From positions 98,959 to 162,958 of the forward strand of contig JAMLIN010000007.1 of assembly GCA_023954135.1 (NCBI GenBank): a stretch of DNA of 64,000 nucleotides, in the 5' to 3' direction. Below, piece by piece: positions 18,105 through 29,300 of the stretch. Numbering within the stretch: the first letter of the stretch is position 1; each line of letters starts with the position of its first letter. Source of the stretch: Burkholderiaceae bacterium (lineage in GTDB: Bacteria > Pseudomonadota > Gammaproteobacteria > Burkholderiales > Burkholderiaceae_E). The notes beneath the pieces are model-generated. The model was given only the letters and a program-made list of their open reading frames with translations. It searched no databases and was not told the origin of the DNA. The translations under genes and the position numbers were made by a program.

Positions 18105-19469
18105 CTACTTCACGTAGCCCCAGGACTTCAGGCGCGAGACCGCGTACTGCGAAGCGTCTCCCTGGCGCACCGAGTTCGCGTAGCGGGCGTAGTGGGCGGC
18201 CGCTTCGCGGCGCTGCCCGCCCCCCTCGAGCGAGACGCCCTTCAGGAAGGTGACCCCGGGATCTCCTGGCAGGCGCTTGTCAAAGGCATCGAACTGCGCG
18301 AAGGCGCCGGCATAGTCGCGCAGGCCGAGACGCGCGATGCCGGCGAGCTTGATTGCCTGCGCCTCCTTCGGATCGATCGCGCTGGCGATCTCGGCATAGC
18401 GCTTCGCGTCGGCCGGCCGCTTCTGCGCAACGAGGCATTTCGCCATCAGCACGTTCGCGGCGTAGTCGCGCGGAGCGGTCTTGAGCGCCGTCCTGAAGTG
18501 GCCCTCGGCGGCGTCGTAGCGCTCGCGCGCGCCTTCGGCCTCGCCCTTCTGGCAGGCCTGGATGGTCGGGCGCAGGGCACGCAGCCGCGCGGTGCTGTCC
18601 ATGAAGCGCTCGCGCTGTACCGGCAGGCCGGCGGTCTGCGCATGGCGGGTGGCGGCGAGCTGGCGCGCGGTCGCGACCCGCTCGGCCGGCATCGGGTGGG
18701 TCGAGAACATCGTCTGCAGCATGCTCGGCTGCGCCTTCTGCTCGGCGAGCAGCAACTCGTGCAGGCTGGTCATGCCGCTGGCCGGATAGCCGGCGCGCGC
18801 CATATACTCCTGCCCGAGCGCGTCGGCCTCGCGCTCGTTGTCGCGCGAATAGGACGACAGCAGCGCGCTCGCGCCAACCTGGCTCGCAAGCCCGATCAGG
18901 CCGCTCCACTGCGAATCGGACGTCGCCACACCCAGGCCGACCACCGCCGCCTGCGCGAGCATCGCCTGCCCCTGGCGCTGCGCGGCATGGCGGGCGTTGA
19001 CGTGGCCGAGCTCGTGGCCGAGCAGCGCGGCGAGCTCGGCCTCGGACTTCATCTCGGTCATGATCCCGCGGGTCACGCCCATCGCCCCGCCCGGGAAAGT
19101 ATAGGCGTTCACGTAGTTGGCGTTGAGCACCCGGTAGGAATACGGCATGTCCGGGCGATGGCTGCGGCCCGCGAGATCGGCGCCGATGCGCGAGACATAG
19201 GTGTTCGACTGGGCATCCTGCGCCTCGCCGAGATCCTGCGAGAACTGGTGCGGCGCGACCTGCGCATCGATCGATCGCTCCTGCGCCTCGCTCATGCCGA
19301 CGAGGATCGTCTCGCCCGTGACCGGCGAGGTCGCACAACCCGACAGGCTCGCCAGCGCGGCCGCGCCGCTGCTCGCGCCGATCAGCCAGAGCAGGTCGCG
19401 CCGGGCGAGGCGCCCGCGGCGCAGGCGTTCGGGCAGGCCGGCCAGGCCGGCGACATCGCGGTGATTCAT
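18105..19469 (-). CDS. M48-family metallopeptidase lipoprotein with TPR tail
   Basis: This 454-residue protein has an N-terminal RRDLLWLIG stretch resembling a twin-arginine signal and a lipobox SLSGC near residue 47, so it is probably an exported lipoprotein. The HELGH zinc site is at about residues 151-155, with the third ligand in DNEREADALG. The C-terminal third is helical and TPR-like, as in BepA-type periplasmic proteases that maintain outer-membrane proteins. The ATG at 19469 has GGAGAGG just upstream. The long frame to 20012 overlaps the Ohr gene and was not used. Confidence 0.9.
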   Translation of the reverse strand: MNHRDVAGLAGLPERLRRGRLARRDLLWLIGASSGAAALASLSGCATSPVTGETILVGMSEAQERSIDAQVAPHQFSQDLGEAQDAQSNTYVSRIGADLAGRSHRPDMPYSYRVLNANYVNAYTFPGGAMGVTRGIMTEMKSEAELAALLGHELGHVNARHAAQRQGQAMLAQAAVVGLGVATSDSQWSGLIGLASQVGASALLSSYSRDNEREADALGQEYMARAGYPASGMTSLHELLLAEQKAQPSMLQTMFSTHPMPAERVATARQLAATRHAQTAGLPVQRERFMDSTARLRALRPTIQACQKGEAEGARERYDAAEGHFRTALKTAPRDYAANVLMAKCLVAQKRPADAKRYAEIASAIDPKEAQAIKLAGIARLGLRDYAGAFAQFDAFDKRLPGDPGVTFLKGVSLEGGGQRREAAAHYARYANSVRQGDASQYAVSRLKSWGYVK

Positions 19470-19640
19470 CGATTCCTCTCCTTCATCCATCCCCCTGCGC
19501 CGGAGCGTCTTTTCCGGTGCGCCATTCGATATCGGAGCGCGCGGCGACAGGCGCCTCATGCCCCGGCCATGGACAGGGTCTCCCAGGGACGAGGATGCTT
19601 GTACCTGTCCATTCACCGCAACCCGACCCAGGAGAACCCC

Positions 19641-20075
19641 ATGGCCATAGACAAGGCAATCTACACCGCGCACGCGACATCCGTCGGCGGGCGCGCCGGA
19701 ACCAGCGAGTCGTCGGACGGCGCGCTGCGGGTGCAGCTCTCGACTCCGAAGGAGATGGGCGGCAGTGGCGGCGCCGGCACCAATCCCGAGCAACTGTTCG
19801 CGGCCGGCTACTCGGCGTGCTTCATCGGCGCGATGAACGCCGTCGCCGCCCGCCAGAAGACGAAGCTCGCGGGCGACCCGAAGATCGAGGCCGATGTCTC
19901 GATCGGCCCGATGACCGGCAAGGCCGGCGCCTTCGGGATCGAGGTCGCGATGCGGATCACGGTGCCCGGGCTCGATCGCGACGCCGCCGAGGCGCTGGTC
20001 GCCGCGGCCCACGAAGTCTGCCCCTACTCCAATGCGACCCGCGGCAATGTCGAGGTGACGCTCACCGTGGTCTGA
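19641..20075 (+). CDS. Organic hydroperoxide resistance protein (Ohr/OsmC family)
   Basis: This 144-residue protein has the Ohr signature: GAGTNPEQLFAAGYSACF with the peroxidatic Cys, and EVCPYSNATR with the resolving Cys. Ohr reduces organic and fatty-acid hydroperoxides using lipoylated protein as donor. AGGAGA precedes the ATG by six bases. No OhrR-type MarR regulator is adjacent. It is divergent from the M48 peptidase gene. Confidence 0.93.
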   Translation: MAIDKAIYTAHATSVGGRAGTSESSDGALRVQLSTPKEMGGSGGAGTNPEQLFAAGYSACFIGAMNAVAARQKTKLAGDPKIEADVSIGPMTGKAGAFGIEVAMRITVPGLDRDAAEALVAAAHEVCPYSNATRGNVEVTLTVV

Positions 20076-20088
20076 ACATCGGCAGGCG

Positions 20089-20532
20089 TCAAGTCCTTGC
20101 GTCGGGGCCGATGCAGCGCAAGCGCGGAAAATGCCTGCGATACGGCTTCACGTCCCGGCTGAGCACACTCAGATTGGCGACGGCCGCATGAGCGCCGATG
20201 TAGAAATCCGGCAATGGTGCGAGCCGCTCGCCGCCATCCCGGCGGTAGCCCCGCCAGGCCTGTGCCGCGAGCCCTGCGCAGGCCCACGGCAGCGGACTGC
20301 GCAGCGTGTCGTAGACATCGAGCATCGCGTCCAGCATCTCGACATCCGGGCCGGGGATCAGCAGCTCGGTATAGATCACCAGATTGACATGCAGGGGCGC
20401 CTGCTCGCTGCAACTCTGGAGCCGATCGACGGACCATTCGTGCCAGCGGCTGTCGGGGTCCATGCAGTCGATCCAGATGTTGGTATCGACGAGAAAACCC
20501 GCCGAACCGTCGTACGTCGACAGATCAGGCAC
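20089..20532 (-). CDS. PIN-domain toxin (VapC-like)
   Basis: This 147-residue PIN-domain ribonuclease has the first catalytic Asp in FLVDTNIWID, a Glu in VIYTELL and a further acidic residue in LPDFYIGAHAA. It starts at a GTG that overlaps the antitoxin stop by eight bases, a normal coupling for this type of pair. An upstream frame to 20853 is the shadow of the antitoxin. Known relatives cut tRNA or rRNA. It converges on the Ohr gene with 13 bases between. Confidence 0.86.
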   Translation of the reverse strand: MPDLSTYDGSAGFLVDTNIWIDCMDPDSRWHEWSVDRLQSCSEQAPLHVNLVIYTELLIPGPDVEMLDAMLDVYDTLRSPLPWACAGLAAQAWRGYRRDGGERLAPLPDFYIGAHAAVANLSVLSRDVKPYRRHFPRLRCIGPDART

Positions 20533-20788
20533 CGCTGTCGTCGTCCGGGCGCAGGAATGCCATGATGGCCTCGCTATCCATCTGCCTGAACGGCGCATCC
20601 AGGCTCTTGCGGACCCTGGCTGCGGCGGCGCGCAGTGATTTGCGCCGGTCATCCGTGCCCGTGCCGGCTTTCCGGATGATGATCTTTCCGCCTTCCAGCG
20701 TGAAGGACACCTGGCTGCCGGGAAGAATGCCGGCGGCATCACGCAAGCGCTTGGGAATGGTGACTTGTCCCTTTTCGGTGACTTGCAT
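20525..20788 (-). CDS. AbrB/SpoVT-type antitoxin (VapB-like)
   Basis: The N-terminus MQVTEKGQVTIPKRLRDA is a classic swapped-hairpin AbrB DNA-binding domain, followed by a C-terminal helical segment for toxin binding. It would neutralise the downstream PIN toxin and repress the pair. The ATG at 20788 was preferred; a GTG at 20797 would add three residues. A strong palindrome at 20809-20829 lies just upstream. Confidence 0.88.
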   Translation of the reverse strand: MQVTEKGQVTIPKRLRDAAGILPGSQVSFTLEGGKIIIRKAGTGTDDRRKSLRAAAARVRKSLDAPFRQMDSEAIMAFLRPDDDSGA

Positions 20789-20808
20789 GAGCGGCACTCG
20801 ACGAAGTA

Positions 20809-20829
20809 AGAATTCCTAGTAGGAATTCT
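20809..20829 (-). promoter_or_regulatory. Palindromic operator candidate of the AbrB-PIN operon
   Basis: AGAATTCCT and AGGAATTCT form a perfect nine-base inverted repeat around three bases, 21 bases upstream of the antitoxin start. With one skipped base the symmetry extends to AAGT/ACTT on either side. It is the natural candidate for the AbrB-type antitoxin binding site. Confidence 0.6.
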
Positions 20830-20853
20830 ACTTGCTCGAGAAACCGGGCGCAA

Positions 20854-20883
20854 TATTCCGAAAGGACGAACGAAGCCGGAATA
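20854..20883 (-). terminator. Possible terminator hairpin after the metallo-hydrolase gene
   Basis: TATTCCG and CGGAATA form a seven-base stem around a 16-base loop, seven bases after the metallo-hydrolase stop codon. There is no clear U-tract after it, so it could act only weakly or stabilise the transcript end. Confidence 0.35.
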
Positions 20884-20889
20884 CGAGAC

Positions 20890-21954
20890 CTAGCAGGCGC
20901 CGAAGCGGATCACGCCCTGCGCATCGATCTCGCGCCGCAGTTCGCCCCGGTACCAGAGCGCATGCAGGTGGGCGAGCGCCTCGCCCAGCGCGAAGGTGAG
21001 CTCGTGGGTGTTGAAGCGCCGCCCGAAGAGCGCCGGCAGCAGCTCGCAGGCCGAGATCGCGGCTTCGGCGCTGGCCTTGCGGGTCACCTCGAGCCGTTCG
21101 GCATGATGGGCATGCTGCTGGCCGAGCCGCACGTGCAGCTTCGTGAAGGGACGCCCGTGCGAGGGCAGCACCAGGGTGTCGGTCGCGCAGTCGTCGTAGT
21201 TGCGCAGGGAGCGCAGGTACCACTCGAGCGGATTGGCCTCGGGCTCGATCTCGAAGACCGAGACGTTGGTCGAGATGCGCGGCAGCACCATGTCGCCCGA
21301 GATCAGGATCGGCTGGCCGCCGTCCTCCGTATAGAGGGCGATGTGCTCGGGCGAATGGCCGTTGCCCGGCACGAGTCGGAACGTCCGCGAGCCGATCGCG
21401 ACGGTCTCGCCGCCGCTGATGCGGTGGAACCAGGGCGGCACCGAGGGCACGAGGCTGCGGAAGTAGGTTCGCCCTCGGGCGCGCAGGGCATCGAGCTGCT
21501 CCTTCTCGACGACGCCGTGGCGCCGGTAATGGACGATCTGCGACTCGCTGTCCATCTCGGGCGTCATCGTGGTGAAGACGCGCGCGCTCATGTATTCGCC
21601 CTGGCTGATCCACAGCGGCGCGTCGAAACGCCGGTGCAGGCTGTCCGCCATGCCGATGTGGTCGGGATGCGAATGGGTGCACAGCAGCCGCAGCAGCGGC
21701 AGGCCGTCGAGGCCGTCGACGAAGAGCCGCTCCCAGGCCTCGCGCACCGGGTCGGACGCGATGCCGCAGTCGACCAGGGTCCAGCCGCTGCGCCCGTCGA
21801 TCTCGTCACGCAGCAGCCAGAGATTGATGTGGTCGAGGGCAAAGGGCAGGGGCATGCGCAGCCAGAAGATCCCGGGCGCGACCTCGATGCGTTCGGTGAC
21901 CTGCGGCAGGCGGTCGCCGAAGGGGTAGTCGAGCTGGTGTTCGAGGGGGTTCAT
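20890..21954 (-). CDS. Metallo-beta-lactamase-fold hydrolase
   Basis: This 354-residue protein has the metal motif THSHPDHIG (HxHxDH), GNGHSPEHI and LISGDMVLPR. It is a glyoxalase II/lactonase-like hydrolase, with a C-terminal helical region that in relatives contacts the substrate. It is divergent from the isovaleryl-CoA dehydrogenase gene with 145 bases between, so it may act on a thioester or lactone linked to that pathway; this is only context. The start ATG at 21954 gives a complete fold. Confidence 0.88.
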   Translation of the reverse strand: MNPLEHQLDYPFGDRLPQVTERIEVAPGIFWLRMPLPFALDHINLWLLRDEIDGRSGWTLVDCGIASDPVREAWERLFVDGLDGLPLLRLLCTHSHPDHIGMADSLHRRFDAPLWISQGEYMSARVFTTMTPEMDSESQIVHYRRHGVVEKEQLDALRARGRTYFRSLVPSVPPWFHRISGGETVAIGSRTFRLVPGNGHSPEHIALYTEDGGQPILISGDMVLPRISTNVSVFEIEPEANPLEWYLRSLRNYDDCATDTLVLPSHGRPFTKLHVRLGQQHAHHAERLEVTRKASAEAAISACELLPALFGRRFNTHELTFALGEALAHLHALWYRGELRREIDAQGVIRFGAC

Positions 21955-22099
21955 GCGCTGACTGCTCCGTCGCGGACGGTTCCTGCGCCGTCCGTCGAGA
22001 ATTGACGTTTCGTTCGCCGGTCATCGAAGATAGCATGATCGGGGAAACCGCCCCGGGGCCGGCCGGCGCCGGCGCGCCAACCCACACAAGGAGCCAGCG

Positions 22100-23311
22100 A
22101 TGCAGGAACTTCCGGGACTCGATTTCGGGCTCGGCGACGATATCGACGCCTTGCGCGACGCGATCCGCCAGTTCGTCTCGAAGGAGATCGCGCCGATCGC
22201 GGGCCGGGTCGACCGCGACGACCACTTTCCGCTGGAGATCTGGCGCAAGCTCGGCGAGCTCGGGGTCCTCGGCATGACCGTGCCCGAGGCCTACGGCGGC
22301 ACCGACATGGGCTACCTCGCGCACATCGTCGCGGTCGAGGAGATCTCCCGCGGCTCGTCGGCGATCGGCCTGTCCTACGGCGCCCACTCGAACCTGTGCG
22401 TCAACCAGATCAATCGCAACGGCACCGAGGCGCAGAAGCGCAAGTACCTGCCGAAGCTCGTGAGCGGCGAGCATGTCGGGGCGCTCGCGATGAGCGAGAC
22501 CGGCGCCGGCTCGGACGTGGTCTCGATGAAGCTGCGCGCCGAGTTCCGCGGCGATCGCTGGATCCTCAACGGCACCAAGTTCTGGATCACCAACGGGCCG
22601 GATGCCGATGTCCTCGTCATCTACGCCAAGAACGACTTCGAGGCGGGCGCGCGCGGCATCACCGCCTTCATCGTCGAGAAGGGCTTTCCGGGCTTCTCGG
22701 TGGCGCAGAAGCTCGACAAGATGGGGATGCGCGGCAGCACCACCGGCGAGCTGGTGTTCGACGACTGCGAGGTGCCGGCCGAGAACGTGCTGGGCGGCAT
22801 CGGCGACGACCCCGCCACCGGGGTGGGCCGAGGCGTCAACGTGCTGATGAGCGGGCTCGACTTCGAGCGGGCGGTGCTCTCGGGCGGACCTCTGGGGATC
22901 ATGAGCGCCTGCATGGACGTGGTGATTCCCTACGTCCACGAGCGCAAGCAGTTCGGCCAGCCGATCGGCGAGTTCCAGCTGATGCAGGGCAAGCTCGCCG
23001 ACATGTACTCGACGATGATGGCCTGCCGCGCCTACGTGTACGCAGTCGGGCGCCAGTGCGACCTGTCGCGCGAAGGCAAGGTCGACGTGCGTTCGCTGCG
23101 CAAGGATGCGGCCGGCGTGATCCTCTACGCTGCCGAGAAGGCGACCTGGATGGCGGGCGAGGCGATCCAGGCGCTGGGGGGCAACGGCTATCTCAGCGAC
23201 AGCCCGCCGGGGCGCCTGTGGCGCGACGCCAAGCTCTACGAGATCGGGGCGGGCACGTCGGAGATCCGGCGCATGCTGCTCGGCCGCGAGCTGTTCGCGG
23301 AAACGATGTAG
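22100..23311 (+). CDS. liuA: Isovaleryl-CoA dehydrogenase
   Basis: This 403-residue protein matches isovaleryl-CoA dehydrogenases closely: [47 protein letters not shown] and the C-terminal [17 protein letters not shown]. The catalytic base of this subfamily lies in an internal helix rather than near the C-terminus. Glu256 in [13 protein letters not shown] is in the place of Glu254 of the human enzyme. It oxidises isovaleryl-CoA to 3-methylcrotonyl-CoA in leucine breakdown. The other liu genes are 14-23 kb away. A short extra loop ([12 protein letters not shown]) is present near residue 233. AGGAG precedes the ATG. Confidence 0.93.
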   Translation: MQELPGLDFGLGDDIDALRDAIRQFVSKEIAPIAGRVDRDDHFPLEIWRKLGELGVLGMTVPEAYGGTDMGYLAHIVAVEEISRGSSAIGLSYGAHSNLCVNQINRNGTEAQKRKYLPKLVSGEHVGALAMSETGAGSDVVSMKLRAEFRGDRWILNGTKFWITNGPDADVLVIYAKNDFEAGARGITAFIVEKGFPGFSVAQKLDKMGMRGSTTGELVFDDCEVPAENVLGGIGDDPATGVGRGVNVLMSGLDFERAVLSGGPLGIMSACMDVVIPYVHERKQFGQPIGEFQLMQGKLADMYSTMMACRAYVYAVGRQCDLSREGKVDVRSLRKDAAGVILYAAEKATWMAGEAIQALGGNGYLSDSPPGRLWRDAKLYEIGAGTSEIRRMLLGRELFAETM

Positions 23312-23317
23312 CGTCGG

Positions 23318-26300
23318 CTACCGATCGCGCGCCCGTTCCAGCTCCCCGAGCAGGGCCGAAAGGATCCCGGCAAGCAGCGACGCCTTGTCGGGATCGAGCA
23401 TCTCCCGGTGGTGGCAGGCCATCTGGTGGCGCTCGATCCCGCCGGGCACGAACGGCCCCCAGCCGAGCAGCGGATCGTCGTCGACGTAGCTGCGGCGATG
23501 GTCGCGCCGCTGCGCCTCGATCAGGACCAGCCCACCGGATTCGCTGGGCGCGGGCCGGTAGCCGCGCCATAGCGCGAGCACGGCCGAAGCATGCTCCTGC
23601 AGGTCGCGGGCGAGCGCGACGTCGCCGATCTGGGCGCGCGCCTCCGCGGTGAAGATGCTTTCGTCCACCCGGCCGCCGCGGCTCTCGCGCAGCCAGCGCA
23701 GGTGGGCGATCGCCTGCCCCAGCAGCGGCCCGGGGCCGGTGCGCACCAGCTCGCCGGCAAGCATCCCGAGGCGCCCGGCGAGCGAGCGGCGCGGGGGATA
23801 GCCCGGCGCGAAGCAATCGAGCAGGCAGAGCAGCCCGACCTCGGCGCCTTCGGCACGCAGCTGGCGGGCGATCTCCCAGGCGAACTTGCCGCCGAGCGAA
23901 TAGCCGGCGAGCGCATACGGGCCTTCCGGGCGGGCGCTGCGCAGCTCCGCGACCATCCGCGCCGCGATCTCCGGCAGGCTGGCGCCGCGCAGCTCCTCGA
24001 TCGGGAAGGCGCCGATATCGAGCACATACAGCGGCTGGTCCGGCCCGAGCGCGCGGGCCAGCGCCTCGAACACCAGGACCGCGCCGCCATAGCCGGACAG
24101 GAAAACGAGCGGCGGGCGCCCGCCGCCCGCCCGGATCGATACCACGCAGCCCAGCCGGGTGGCCGCGTCGCCGCGCAGCTCGTCGACCAGGCGCGAGAAG
24201 CGCCGCACGCTCGGCGCCTCGAACAGCCGGGCGGTACGCACCCGCACCCCGAAAGCCCGCTCGACCTCGGCGACCATCTTGACCGCCAGGATCGAATGGC
24301 CGCCGACCGCGAAGAAATCGTCGTCGGGTCCGATCGCCGGGTTGCCGAGCGCGCCGCGCCACACTTCCAGCATGCGCGCCTCGGTCGGGCCGAGCGCCTC
24401 GACAACGGCTGCCACGGCCGGCCCGGCCGGGACCGGCTCGTTCGCCAGCGCCCGCAAGGCGTCGCGGTCGAGCTTGCCGTTGGGATTGATCGGCAGCCGC
24501 TCGACGAGCGTGATCCGCTGCGGCAGCATGAACGCCGGCAGCCGCTCGCGCAGGCGCGCCTCGATGCCCGCTTCGCCGCCCTCGGGCATCCCGGCCGCGA
24601 AGGCGAAGAGCCGCGGCTCGCCGGCGGCATCCGCCTCGAGCAGCACGACGGCCTGCGCGACGCCCGGGCACTCGCGCAATGCATGCTCGATCTCGCCGGG
24701 CTCGATCCGGAAGCCGCGCATCTTGACCTGCGCATCGACACGCCCGATGAACTCGATCTCGCCGTCGTCGCGCCAGCGCACCCGATCACCGCTTCGGTAG
24801 AGGCGATCGCCGACGCCGCCGAAGGGATCGGCAACGAAGCGCTCGGCGGTGAGACCCGGCTGGCCGAGGTAACCCCGGGCCACGCCGGGCCCGCCGATGT
24901 ACAGCTCGCCGACGAGGCCGATCGGCACCGGACGACCCGCGGGATCGAGCACATGGCAGCGGGTATTGGCGATCGGCCTGCCGATGGGAATGCGCAGGCG
25001 CAGCGGATCGGCATCGCGCGCCGCCGCCTGGTCGATCTCGTGCCAGGTGGCGAAGGTGGTCGTCTCGGTCGGACCGTAGACGTTGACGAGGCGTGCCGGC
25101 GCACCGGCGCGCACGACGGCCCGTACCGCCGCCGGGCTGGCCGCCTCGCCGCCGAAGAGCAGCAGCCCGAGGCCGGCGAAGGCATCGGGCCCGGTCGTCG
25201 CGAAGGCGTTGAACAGCGCGGTGGTCAGGAACATCGTCGTGATCCGGTCGCGCGCGATGCGCTCGCGCAGCAGCTGCGCCGAGAGCAGCGTCTCGCCGTC
25301 GACGACGGCGATCGTCGCTGAGTTGGCGAGCGCGCCCCAGATCTCGAAGGTCGCCGCGTCGAAGGAGATGTTCGATGCGAGGGCGATGCATTCGCCGGGC
25401 TGCGGCCGGAAATAGTCGGTGTTGCAGACCAGGCGCAGGACATTGCGATGGCTGACCATCACCCCTTTGGGCCGGCCGGTCGAGCCCGAGGTGTAGACGA
25501 CATAGGCGAGCGAGTCGGCGCTCGCGCCGGATGCGGGCAGCGTTTCCGACGCTCGATCGGAGGGCGGATCGGGAGATTCGCCGCGCGACATGCCCGGAGC
25601 CATGCCGGGCGACAGGCAGGACCAAGAGCGCGGGGAGCGGCCGTCGGCGGCCGCCGACGGATCGGCATCGGCATCGGCATCCGTATCGGCGTCGAGCGCG
25701 ATCGCCGGAGCATCGAGCGCATCGCCGAGGCCCGCGAGCGAGGCGCGGGTGCCGACGAAGGCGACGGGCTGCGCATCCTCGATCATCAGGCGCAAGCGCT
25801 CCAGCGGATAGGAGGCGTCCAGGGGCAGGTAGGCGCCGCCCGCCTTGGCGATGCCGAGCACCGCGACGACGAGATCGATGCTGCGCGGCAACGCCATCGC
25901 CACGATGCCGTCCGGCGCGACGCCCAGTGCGCGCAGCCGACAGGCGAGCCGGCTCGCGCGCATGTCGAGCTCGCGGTAGTCGATCCGCGAATTGCCGTCG
26001 ATCACCGCCGGCGCGTCCGGCCCGCCGGCAAGCACATGGGCGAACCGGGCGGCGAGGGTTTCGTCGGCCGGGAACGCGCGCGCGGTCCGGTTCCAGGCGT
26101 CGATCCGGGCATGGTCGCCGGGATCGACGATGTCGAGCGCGTCGACCAGCGTGGCCGGCGCGGCGACGATCGCGCGCAGCAGGACTTCGAACTGCCGGCA
26201 CAGGCGCTGCGCCCCGGCTTCATCGAAGAACTCCCGCGCGTACTCGAGCTGGCCGAGCAGACCGGTTTCCGAGCGCAGCAGCGACATCGCGAGGCTGAAC

Positions 26301-29300
26301 TTCGCCTCGGCGGCACCGACGGTCTGTGCATGACAGGCCAGCCCCTCGAGTCGCAGGACCGCGTCGGGCCGGTCCTGCAGCGCGAGGCTCGCCTGGAAGA
26401 CCGGATTGCGGCCGGGCACGCGCGGCTGGTTCAGGGCGGCCACCACCCGGTCGAAGGGCACGGCCCGATCGTCGAGCGCGGCGACCACCCGCTCGCGGGT
26501 CAGACCGAGGAAGTCCTCGAAGCCGACGCCCTCGGCTGGCGCGACGCGCAGCGCCAGCAGGTTCACGAAATAGCCGACCAGCGGCTCGACCTCGACCGGC
26601 TCCCGACCGGCGACCGGCGAGCCGACCGCGAAGTCGCGCTGGCCGCTGTAGCGCATGAGCAGGATCTGGAAGGCGGCGAGCAGGACGGTGAAGAGCGTGG
26701 CATCGTGCCGGCGCCCGAGCTCGCGCAAGGCCTGCACCAGCGCCGGCTCGAGCACGAAGCTCGCCAGCCCCCCTTCGGGCTCGTCCGCGCGCGGCGGCAT
26801 GCAGGCCGGGGGCAGCCGCAGGGGCTCCACGCCGGCGAGCCGCTCGCACCAGCGGGCCAGGGCGGCCTCGGACTGCGCATCGGCATCGACGCCGGCGCGC
26901 CAGCGGGCATGGTCGGTGAACTGCAGCGCCCGGGCCGGCTCGACATGGCGGCCACCGCTCGCGGCCACCCGGTAGCGATCGCCGATCTCGCGAATCAGCA
27001 GGCCCATCGACCAGCCGTCGGTGACGAGATGGTGGATGACCAGCTGCAGGACATGCTCGCGCGGCGAAAGCCGCAGCAGGAGGGCGCGCGCCAGGGGTGG
27101 CCGGGCCGGATCGAAGGGCGCCCGCGCATGCTCGCGCAGCAGGCGGGCGGCAGCCGATTCCCCGCCCGGCCCCTGCGCCGCGCCGGCCGCGGCATCGCCA
27201 CCATCGGCGACAACGCTGCCATCCGGGGCTTCCTCGAGGTCGGCACCGGCGAGATCGGCCTCCTCGAGAATCGGCACGGCAGCCTCGTCGACCTGCTGCC
27301 AGGCGATACCGTCGCGCAGGCCGAAGCCGGTGCGCAGCACGCGGTGCGCCGCGAGGGTGCCGAGCACCGCCTCGCGCAGCGCGTCGACCAGCGGCTCGCC
27401 CTCGATGCGGGTCGTCATGACGACGTGGTAGCGCGCGCCCGCGCCGGCCATCGATTCGACGAAGAGCAGCGCAGCCTGGGCGGGAGTCGCCGGCGCCGCC
27501 GCTCCCGGATCCCCCGCCACCGGACCCGTGCCCGGACCGGCCAGCTCGGCATCGCGGCGCGCGAGCGCCGCATCGACCCGGGCCGCGAAGGCGGCCACCG
27601 TCGGCGCATCGAAATGCGCGCGCAGCGGCAGGTCGACACCGAGCCGGGAGCGCAGCCGGGCATTGGCCCGGGCGGCGAGCAGCGAATGGCCGCCGAGCAG
27701 GAAGAAGTCGTCGTCGGCGCCGGCCACCGGCACCCCGAGCACCTCGGACCAGACGCCCGCCACCAGCGCGGCGGTCTCGCCCTCGATCGGCGCGACGGTG
27801 CGCGAAGGCGTCGTCGCCACCGGATCGGGCAGGCGCAGGGCCCGCCGGTCGAGCTTGCCCGAGGGCAGCATCGGCATCTGCGCGAGATCGACGAAGACGG
27901 CCGGCACCATGTAGTCGGGCAACACCCGCAGCAGGGCCGCGCGCAGGCGTTCGTGATCGGGCGTGCAAGCGGCCGACCACGTCACCCAGGCCACCAGCTG
28001 GACACCGGCGACCGGATGCTCGGCCAGGCCGACGGCCGCCGCGCGCACTTCGGGCAGCTCGGCGAGCACGGTCTCGATCTCGCCCGGCTCGATGCGAAAA
28101 CCGCGGAACTTGACCTGGGTATCCGCGCGGCCGAGGAACTCGATGCAGCCGTCCGGCCGCAGGCGGCCGATGTCGCCGGTGCGGTAGAGTCGCGCGCCCG
28201 GCGCCGGCGAGAACACATCGGCCACGAAACGCTCGGCGGTGAGGCCGGGCCGGTTGAGATAGCCGCGGGCGACGCCGGCCCCCCCGATCCAGATCTCGCC
28301 GGGCTCGCCATCGCGCACCGGGCAGCCGCCGGCATCGAGCAGATGCACCGTGGTGCCGGCGGTCGGCAGCCCGAGGGGCACCGGGCCCGGCTCGCCGCCC
28401 GGCGCGCAACGGTGGAACAGCGAGTTCACCGTGCACTCGGTGGGGCCGTAGAAGTTGTAGAGGACGCCGTCGGCGAGCCGCGCCCAGCGCCGGGTCTCGG
28501 CGGCGGGCAGGACTTCGCCGCCCGCGACCATGGCTCGCACGGGGAAGGGTCCCGGATTGCGCTCGAGCTCGTCGAGGATGCCGGCGAGCAGCCCCGGCAC
28601 GGCCGACACCACGCTCACCTGGTGCCGGCGGATCGCAGCGAGTATCGCCCGCGGATCGCGTAGCGCATCCTCGTCGAGCATGATCCCGGTCGCACCGGCG
28701 AGCAGCGGCGCCCACAGGCCGAGCGAGGCACCGTCGAACGACACCGGGGTGCGCATCAGGATCCGGTCGTCCGCGTCGATGCCGAGCGCCTCGAGCTCCC
28801 AGCGCATCTCGGCGACCAGGTTGTGGCGCTCGACCATCACCCCCTTGGGGCGGCCGGTCGAACCCGAGGTGTAGATGACGTAGGCGAGGTCGTGCGGCGA
28901 GATCCGCCAGGAGGGATCGCCATCATCCTCGGCTGCGATCCGGGCCGCCTCGGCGAAGGGGCAGATCGCCATCGGCGGCCGTGCCATCGGCAGCGATTCG
29001 GCGAGCCCGGCCCGGGCAAGGAGGATCGCAGCCCCGGCATCGGCGAGCATGAAGCCGAGCCGCGCAGCGGGCGTGGCGGGATCGAGCGGCAGGTAGGCGC
29101 CCCCGGCCTTGAGCACCGCCAGCAGGGAAATCCACAACTCGGGACCACGCGGCAGGCAGACCGCGACGATCACCTCGGGACCGACGCCCCTGGCGCGCAG
29201 GTAGCGCGCCAGCCGGTTGGCCCGCGCATTGATCGTGCCGAGGGTCCATTCGCCGGTGCCGAAACGCAGGGCGATCGCATCCGGCGCCTGCGCGGCACGC

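Noticed and set aside
25448..28663. 1,071-residue plus-strand frame inside the NRPS
   Set aside because: Complement of the NRPS coding strand; His/Arg/Gly-rich shadow without motifs.
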